Shown here: piece by piece, positions 42,440 to 46,417 of the stretch
Numbering within the stretch: position 1 is the stretch's first letter
Layout of the letters: every line of letters starts with the position of its first letter
Source: an uncultured Porphyromonadaceae bacterium
Lineage (GTDB): Bacteria; Bacteroidota; Bacteroidia; Bacteroidales; Muribaculaceae
Direction: 5' to 3'
DNA: 46,417 nt
Assembly: GCA_948467675.1 (NCBI GenBank)
Contig: CAOKFI010000019.1
Span: forward strand, 1 to 46,417
Notes under the pieces: generated by a model
Database searches by the model: none
The model's input: the letters and a program-made list of their open reading frames with translations, nothing else
What the model was told of the DNA's origin: nothing
Position numbers and translations under genes: made by a program

Positions 42440-43912
42440 TCAGAACTGAAAATAGATGAACGGAGCCACCTCCTCAGTCATCAGCTCTATGACAGCCTGT
42501 ACCACAACCATAAACACTATCAGCTTTACAATCCATGGAGAACCCACAAACCACTGTGACACTGCATCATGCCATCGCCGCGGAAGAGCGTGAGATCCTA
42601 TGATCACAGCCATCATGACACACCACAAACCGCGAACCTCAACAAACGGCATTACATAAGCGATACTGAAGTCCGTGAATATATTGCGTATTATAAGCCA
42701 GCTGTCACACCAACTGTCTGCACGGAAAAATATCCATAAGAGCGATACATATATCATGGTCACCGCCCACGATACCGCACTGACAATCCACCAGCGCGGC
42801 AAGCGGTCGAGCCACGGCCTGCATGCTTTATGCACTGCGAGTCCGACACCGTGCATGGCTCCCCAGAATACGAATTTCCATGCAGCGCCATGCCACAGGC
42901 CTCCGATAAGCATTGTCAGGAAATTGTTGACGTATGTCCTCACCACACCTTTGCGGTTGCCACCAAGCGGGATATACAGATAATCACGCAGCCAGGACGA
43001 CAAAGAAATATGCCACTGCCGCCAGAACTGAGTAAGATTCCGGGACTTGTACGGAAAGTCGAAATTCTTGCCTAATCTAAAACCCATGATAAGAGCTATA
43101 CCGATAGCCATATCGCTATACCCTGAAAAATCGCAATATATCTGCATGGTATACCCGACAGCCCCCATAAGGCTCTCAAATCCGGAATATCCTGTAGGAG
43201 ACGCAAATATAAGATCGTTGTACTGCGATATATAGTCCGCGACAATCGCTTTTTTCACAACTCCGACTATGATAAGCCACAATCCCATATATATTTCGCC
43301 CACAGTAGCTTCCCGCTTATCGCGCAACTGCGGCAGGAAATAATCGGCACGGACTATCGGGCCTGCAACCAATGCCGGGAAAAATGAGAGAAAAAACAAA
43401 TAGTCAAGCCACGATTCAGTCGGTCTGACATCGCCACGATACACATCTACGATATAACTGATAGACTGAAATGTATAGAATGAAATGCCTACAGGCAGAA
43501 TTATATCGAGCGGCTGAAAGTTGCCTTCCACCATCTGATTCCAGTTCCACAAAAAGAAGTTGGCGTATTTAAAGTAACCAAGCACTGACAGAGACACCAC
43601 AATAGATCCCCACATACACCACAGACGTCCGCGGCGAGATGTCAACCGTATCATGACACGCGACAGCGCCCAATCTATCAGCGAAGTACCGACCAATAGG
43701 AGGAAGAACCAGCCACTTGATTTATAATAAAAGTACAGGCTGAATACTACAACAAACAGCACCATCTGCCAACGCCTGTTACGCACAAGAGCATACATCG
43801 GAAGAAAGACAAGAAACAACGCCCAGAACAAGCCTGAAGAAAATATCATCGGCGCATTACTATCATAATTCAGCAACTCGAAAATATTGCGTCCTATATC
43901 ATTCCAATCCAT
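42440..43912 (-). CDS. MBOAT O-acyltransferase (AlgI/DltB type)
   Basis: A 490-residue polytopic protein starting at the ATG at 43912, 1 bp after the upstream stop. About ten to twelve helices are visible. Family blocks include ILPVGISFYTFQSISYIVDVYRGD, QIYCDFSGYSDMAIGIALIMGF, NLTQFWRQWHISLSSWLRDYLYIPLGG and the catalytic-His segment MLIGGLWHGAAWKF (His341). These proteins move an acyl group, mostly acetyl, across the inner membrane onto an exported glycan or peptidoglycan. The partner SGNH protein lies directly upstream. Which polymer is modified is unknown. Confidence 0.93.
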   Translation of the reverse strand: MDWNDIGRNIFELLNYDSNAPMIFSSGLFWALFLVFLPMYALVRNRRWQMVLFVVVFSLYFYYKSSGWFFLLLVGTSLIDWALSRVMIRLTSRRGRLWCMWGSIVVSLSVLGYFKYANFFLWNWNQMVEGNFQPLDIILPVGISFYTFQSISYIVDVYRGDVRPTESWLDYLFFLSFFPALVAGPIVRADYFLPQLRDKREATVGEIYMGLWLIIVGVVKKAIVADYISQYNDLIFASPTGYSGFESLMGAVGYTMQIYCDFSGYSDMAIGIALIMGFRLGKNFDFPYKSRNLTQFWRQWHISLSSWLRDYLYIPLGGNRKGVVRTYVNNFLTMLIGGLWHGAAWKFVFWGAMHGVGLAVHKACRPWLDRLPRWWIVSAVSWAVTMIYVSLLWIFFRADSWCDSWLIIRNIFTDFSIAYVMPFVEVRGLWCVMMAVIIGSHALPRRWHDAVSQWFVGSPWIVKLIVFMVVVQAVIELMTEEVAPFIYFQF

Positions 43913-43913
43913 A

Positions 43914-44714
43914 TTATTTTTTCGGCTGAAGAACAATAATACGCTTAGCTCTGGACGTAACGCCGTTATCCGGTCGCAACAGACGTATCGGATGATTACA
44001 GTTATCCGGCATCCACCGCGCTATGCTGTCGAGCCACTCCGCAGCTGACGATCTTGTGGGATGTGCGCCATCTCTTGCGCGGTCGAAATGCATCCCATCG
44101 CTGAGAAAGAACGCGCCTTTGGCCACATTTTTCTCTACAAGACGGTTTATACCAGTGTCCTCTTTCCAGTTCGGAGGTCCGATCCACAGATACGGTATCT
44201 CGCCAATCTGCTCGAGGATACTTTTGACATGCCGGTCACGCTTACGCTCTATATCACGTACGAAAAGTTCGTTGGCGCCAAGACTCACCATAATATATGT
44301 CGGACGGAATTTACGTATGAATGTCGACAGTGTATCGCATTCGCCCCAGATCTGTGATGTAGAACTATACCATATCACGGTATACAGCTCATGGCCGTTT
44401 TGCTTAGCATATGCAGCCAGCCTTGGCGACAAGCCTTCAAGCATAGAATCACCAATCAGCAATATACGTTGTGAGGCGGTATCAACCGGTACTGGAAAAG
44501 AAATCTTTTCTGTATCCGCAACCATGCTGTCGGCAACTGCGACTGACTCATCCTGGCATCCACTACCATGATATGGCTCCGTTATGCGGGAGATTATACC
44601 GGAGGTCTTTAATTCGAATCCCATCACATTGATGGAATCGAATGCAGAAACCGCAACTATGGTTATAAATGATATAGCAAGCAAGGTCCAAAGCCCTGTG
44701 TATCCGTTTCTCAT
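43914..44714 (-). CDS. SGNH/GDSL hydrolase-like protein, MBOAT partner
   Basis: A 266-residue protein with one N-terminal membrane helix (about 8-27), so the domain faces the periplasm. The catalytic set is complete: LLIGDSMLEG with Ser90, SLGANEL with Asn148, and DGAHP with Asp215 and His218. I start at the ATG at 44714 and reject a longer frame. Single-pass SGNH proteins encoded next to an MBOAT gene usually carry out the periplasmic acyl transfer in O-acetylation systems (compare PatA/PatB, AlgI/AlgX and DltB/DltD). The gene is divergent from rmuC. Confidence 0.9.
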   Translation of the reverse strand: MRNGYTGLWTLLAISFITIVAVSAFDSINVMGFELKTSGIISRITEPYHGSGCQDESVAVADSMVADTEKISFPVPVDTASQRILLIGDSMLEGLSPRLAAYAKQNGHELYTVIWYSSTSQIWGECDTLSTFIRKFRPTYIMVSLGANELFVRDIERKRDRHVKSILEQIGEIPYLWIGPPNWKEDTGINRLVEKNVAKGAFFLSDGMHFDRARDGAHPTRSSAAEWLDSIARWMPDNCNHPIRLLRPDNGVTSRAKRIIVLQPKK

Positions 44715-44750
44715 CGAAAGAAGTTCTGTTTTAACACCAGAAAGTGCGTC

Positions 44751-44767
44751 CAAAATTACTATTTTTG
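44751..44767. promoter_or_regulatory. Back-to-back -7 elements for SGNH and rmuC genes
   Basis: TAATTTTG on the minus strand (44758-44751) and TATTTTTG on the plus strand (44760-44767) are separated by one base, forming a near palindrome. Both fit TAnnTTTG and lie 34-36 nt from their start codons. The two promoters could hardly be occupied at once. Neither has a clear -33. Confidence 0.45.
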
Positions 44768-44801
44768 CAATAAGAATCCTAATTACACAGATATTTTCCC
44801 A

Positions 44802-46136
44802 ATGGTCATTACAATCACGCTCCTCCTGACTACAGTTATTGCTCTCGTCATTTCGGCATGGACGATCCATACAAATTCGAAGCTACGCATACACATTTCG
44901 GAGATAGCCATCGAAAAAGGCAAATTAGAAGAACGGCTCGCCGGAGCCGAGCGCGAATGCCAGCAAACAATAGCTGCCGCCGAGGCCGAACGGCAACGCA
45001 TTATAGAGGCATCGGCCGAAGAACGCGACAGAATAACCGAAGCCGCAAAAGAGGAACACCGGCGGCAGCTGGAAGAATCGGAACTGCGTTTCAAGAATCT
45101 CGCCAACGAGATCCTCGGCTCTACACAGCGCACATTCAAAGAGGAACACGAGACTCGACTGAACGAAATACTGAAACCGCTTCGCGATAACATAGAGCAG
45201 TTCAAACGCACTGTCACCGATAGCTACTCGCAAGAAGCCAGAGAACGTTTCTCACTGCAAGAGCGCATAAAAGAGCTTATCGAGCTGAATCAAAGCATAG
45301 GCAGGGAAGCCAAAGAACTCAGCGTGGCCCTGCGCGGCGAAACAAAAACCCAGGGAGACTGGGGTGAGATGATCCTGGAAACCATCCTTGAAAAGAGCGG
45401 CATGCAACGCGACCGGGAATTTACAGTACAGGCCACACGCAATCCTGACGGCACACCCATACGCAACGAAGACGGCTCCCTGCTGCGGCCGGATGTAATC
45501 GTGAACTACCCTGACGGACGGTGCGTAGTCATCGACAGCAAGGTATCGCTTACCGCTTATGTAAACTACGTAAACGCCGATGATCAAGAGACCCAGAACC
45601 AATATGCCCAATCGCATATCAAATCTGTACGTGACCACATTGCAGAACTACGCAATAAAAGATATCAGGACTATGTGGGATCCGGAAAAACCGATTTTGT
45701 AATGATGTTTATTCCCAACGAAGGGGCATATATATCGGCAATGCAGATAGAGCCCAATCTATGGCAGGAAGCATACGATCACCGTGTACTTATCATATCT
45801 CCCACTCATCTGATATCGGTTCTGAAACTGATTTCACAATTATGGAGTCATGACCGACAGACCCGCAACGCCATAGATATCGCCACCGAAAGCGGCAAGA
45901 TGTACGATAAGTTCGTCGGTTTCGCAGAAGACATGCTTGCGATCGAAAAAGCGCTCACACAGACACGAACCGCCTATGACAAAGCATTCTCAAAATTAAG
46001 CAGCGGAACAGGCAACCTTGTCAACAGAGCAAAAAAACTGAAGGAAATGGGCGCTAAAGCATCGAAAATGATGCCGTCGCGGATAAATGAACAATCTGCC
46101 GAAATCGATACCCCAGAACAGATACAGGAAATCTGA
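44802..46136 (+). CDS. rmuC: RmuC family protein
   Basis: A 444-residue protein with an N-terminal membrane helix (about 2-20), a long charged coiled coil (about 25-135) and the RmuC domain (about 140-390). Typical segments are LRGETKTQGDWGEMILETILEKSG, LRPDVIVNYPDGRCVVIDSKVSLTAYVNY and VMMFIPNEGAYISAM. RmuC domains resemble PD-(D/E)XK nucleases; the DSKVS strand fits the catalytic core. In Escherichia coli it limits recombination at inverted repeats, though the mechanism is not well known. A -7 element lies at 44760. Confidence 0.93.
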   Translation: MVITITLLLTTVIALVISAWTIHTNSKLRIHISEIAIEKGKLEERLAGAERECQQTIAAAEAERQRIIEASAEERDRITEAAKEEHRRQLEESELRFKNLANEILGSTQRTFKEEHETRLNEILKPLRDNIEQFKRTVTDSYSQEARERFSLQERIKELIELNQSIGREAKELSVALRGETKTQGDWGEMILETILEKSGMQRDREFTVQATRNPDGTPIRNEDGSLLRPDVIVNYPDGRCVVIDSKVSLTAYVNYVNADDQETQNQYAQSHIKSVRDHIAELRNKRYQDYVGSGKTDFVMMFIPNEGAYISAMQIEPNLWQEAYDHRVLIISPTHLISVLKLISQLWSHDRQTRNAIDIATESGKMYDKFVGFAEDMLAIEKALTQTRTAYDKAFSKLSSGTGNLVNRAKKLKEMGAKASKMMPSRINEQSAEIDTPEQIQEI

Positions 46137-46161
46137 AATCACTACAAATTTTCATTAGGTA

Positions 46162-46192
46162 TTGCGCAGACCGATTATATAGCTTAACTTTG
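46162..46192 (+). promoter_or_regulatory. Promoter of the tRNA gene
   Basis: TTG at 46162-46164, then 20 bp, then TAACTTTG at 46185-46192, 14 bp before the tRNA: a very good -33/-7 match. Confidence 0.7.
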
Positions 46193-46206
46193 CACTATCA
46201 AATCCA

Positions 46207-46288
46207 GCGCACGTGGCGTAATTGGTAGCCGCGCTAGACTTAGGATCTAGTGTCTAACGACGTGGGGGTTCGAGTCCCTTCGTGCGCA
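46207..46288 (+). tRNA. tRNA-Leu (anticodon UAG)
   Basis: The acceptor arms GCGCACG (46207-46213) and CGTGCGC (46281-46287) pair perfectly. The anticodon stem CTAGA/TCTAG encloses the loop CTTAGGA with anticodon TAG at 46241-46243, reading CUN codons. A long variable arm (TGTCTAACGACG region) marks a type II tRNA, and GGTTCGAGTCC is the T loop. CCA is not encoded. Nothing interrupts the gene. Confidence 0.95.
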
Positions 46289-46293
46289 CAACA

Positions 46294-46330
46294 AAAATTC
46301 CTTTACCCACAGATGGGATAAAGGAATTTT
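46294..46330 (+). terminator. Terminator after tRNA-Leu
   Basis: AAAATTCCTTTACCC pairs with GGGATAAAGGAATTTT (one bulged A) around ACAGAT, followed by CGTTTTCG. The last 87 bp of the window after it show no gene. Confidence 0.75.
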
Positions 46331-46417
46331 CGTTTTCGTACTGACCTGGCCAACCTATTTTGTGGGCGCATAGTAATAAACCTGTGTTAGAATAATAAAA
46401 AGTTTTACCTTAGCAGC

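Noticed and set aside
44715-44870. 52-codon N-terminal extension of the SGNH protein
   Set aside because: It would run through the divergent promoter region into rmuC; the ATG at 44714 starts directly before a membrane helix.
46337-46417. Possible promoter or start of another gene at the right edge
   Set aside because: TACCTTAG near the end is close to a -7 element, but no -33 and no coding start can be seen before the window ends.

Overview
The window looks like chromosomal DNA of a Bacteroidota (Bacteroidales) bacterium. The grounds are repeated promoter -7 elements of the TAnnTTTG type, few Shine-Dalgarno sequences, a C10 protease ending in a type-A type IX secretion tail, a TonB-dependent outer-membrane protein, and families typical of the order (DUF4296, DUF4153, DUF3943, a single-cysteine TraR/DksA protein, a PiT transporter fused to a PhoU-like domain). 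A gut Muribaculaceae-type organism is my guess; the sequence alone does not fix the family. No phage, IS element, CRISPR array or rRNA was seen.

Left end (1-3495, minus strand). An AT-richer accessory block of six genes of unknown function, tightly packed. It contains two copies of a small two-helix membrane protein. Each copy carries a Shine-Dalgarno sequence inside its last codons and is translationally coupled to a different partner gene. The leftmost gene is a lipoprotein cut by the window edge.

3629-7845. A TonB-dependent-receptor-like barrel is divergent from a histidine kinase/OmpR-type regulator pair. Three helically phased AGTCTT repeats lie between them, where an operator would be expected.

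7903-14610. A secreted metallophosphoesterase/beta-propeller fusion (minus), a divergent DUF3943 protein, then prfA, a DUF4153 membrane protein and pyrF, closed by a terminator at 14631-14673.

14928-20986. A TPR sensor kinase of the LytS type with a LytTR response regulator (overlapping ATGA), converging on an ABC-F ATPase. Next comes a coupled pair of a degenerate Ric/hemerythrin-like protein and a LuxR-type regulator with a pseudo-receiver.

21030-29471. An operon with its own promoter encodes dCMP deaminase, a C-terminal processing protease and 5-formyltetrahydrofolate cyclo-ligase. Then come a lone ECF sigma factor, a 996-residue C10 protease, and pyrK-pyrD (class 1B dihydroorotate dehydrogenase). 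With pyrF, the last supply three polypeptides of UMP synthesis.

29555-38860 (minus). First an ileS - TraR/DksA-like - lspA - DUF4296 - small ORF operon. Then a coupled trio of alpha/beta hydrolase, membrane-anchored MurF-like ligase and D-Ala-D-Ala-ligase-family protein, which looks like a non-canonical peptidoglycan-precursor or related ligase module.

38935-46417. A phosphate module (PiT-PhoU fusion plus OprO/P porin), an SGNH hydrolase/MBOAT pair typical of O-acylation of an exported glycan, divergent rmuC, and a tRNA-Leu(UAG) with promoter and terminator. The strongest candidates for under-described biology are the hydrolase-MurF-Ddl trio, the Ric-like/LuxR pair with missing ligands, and the duplicated small-membrane-protein cassette.
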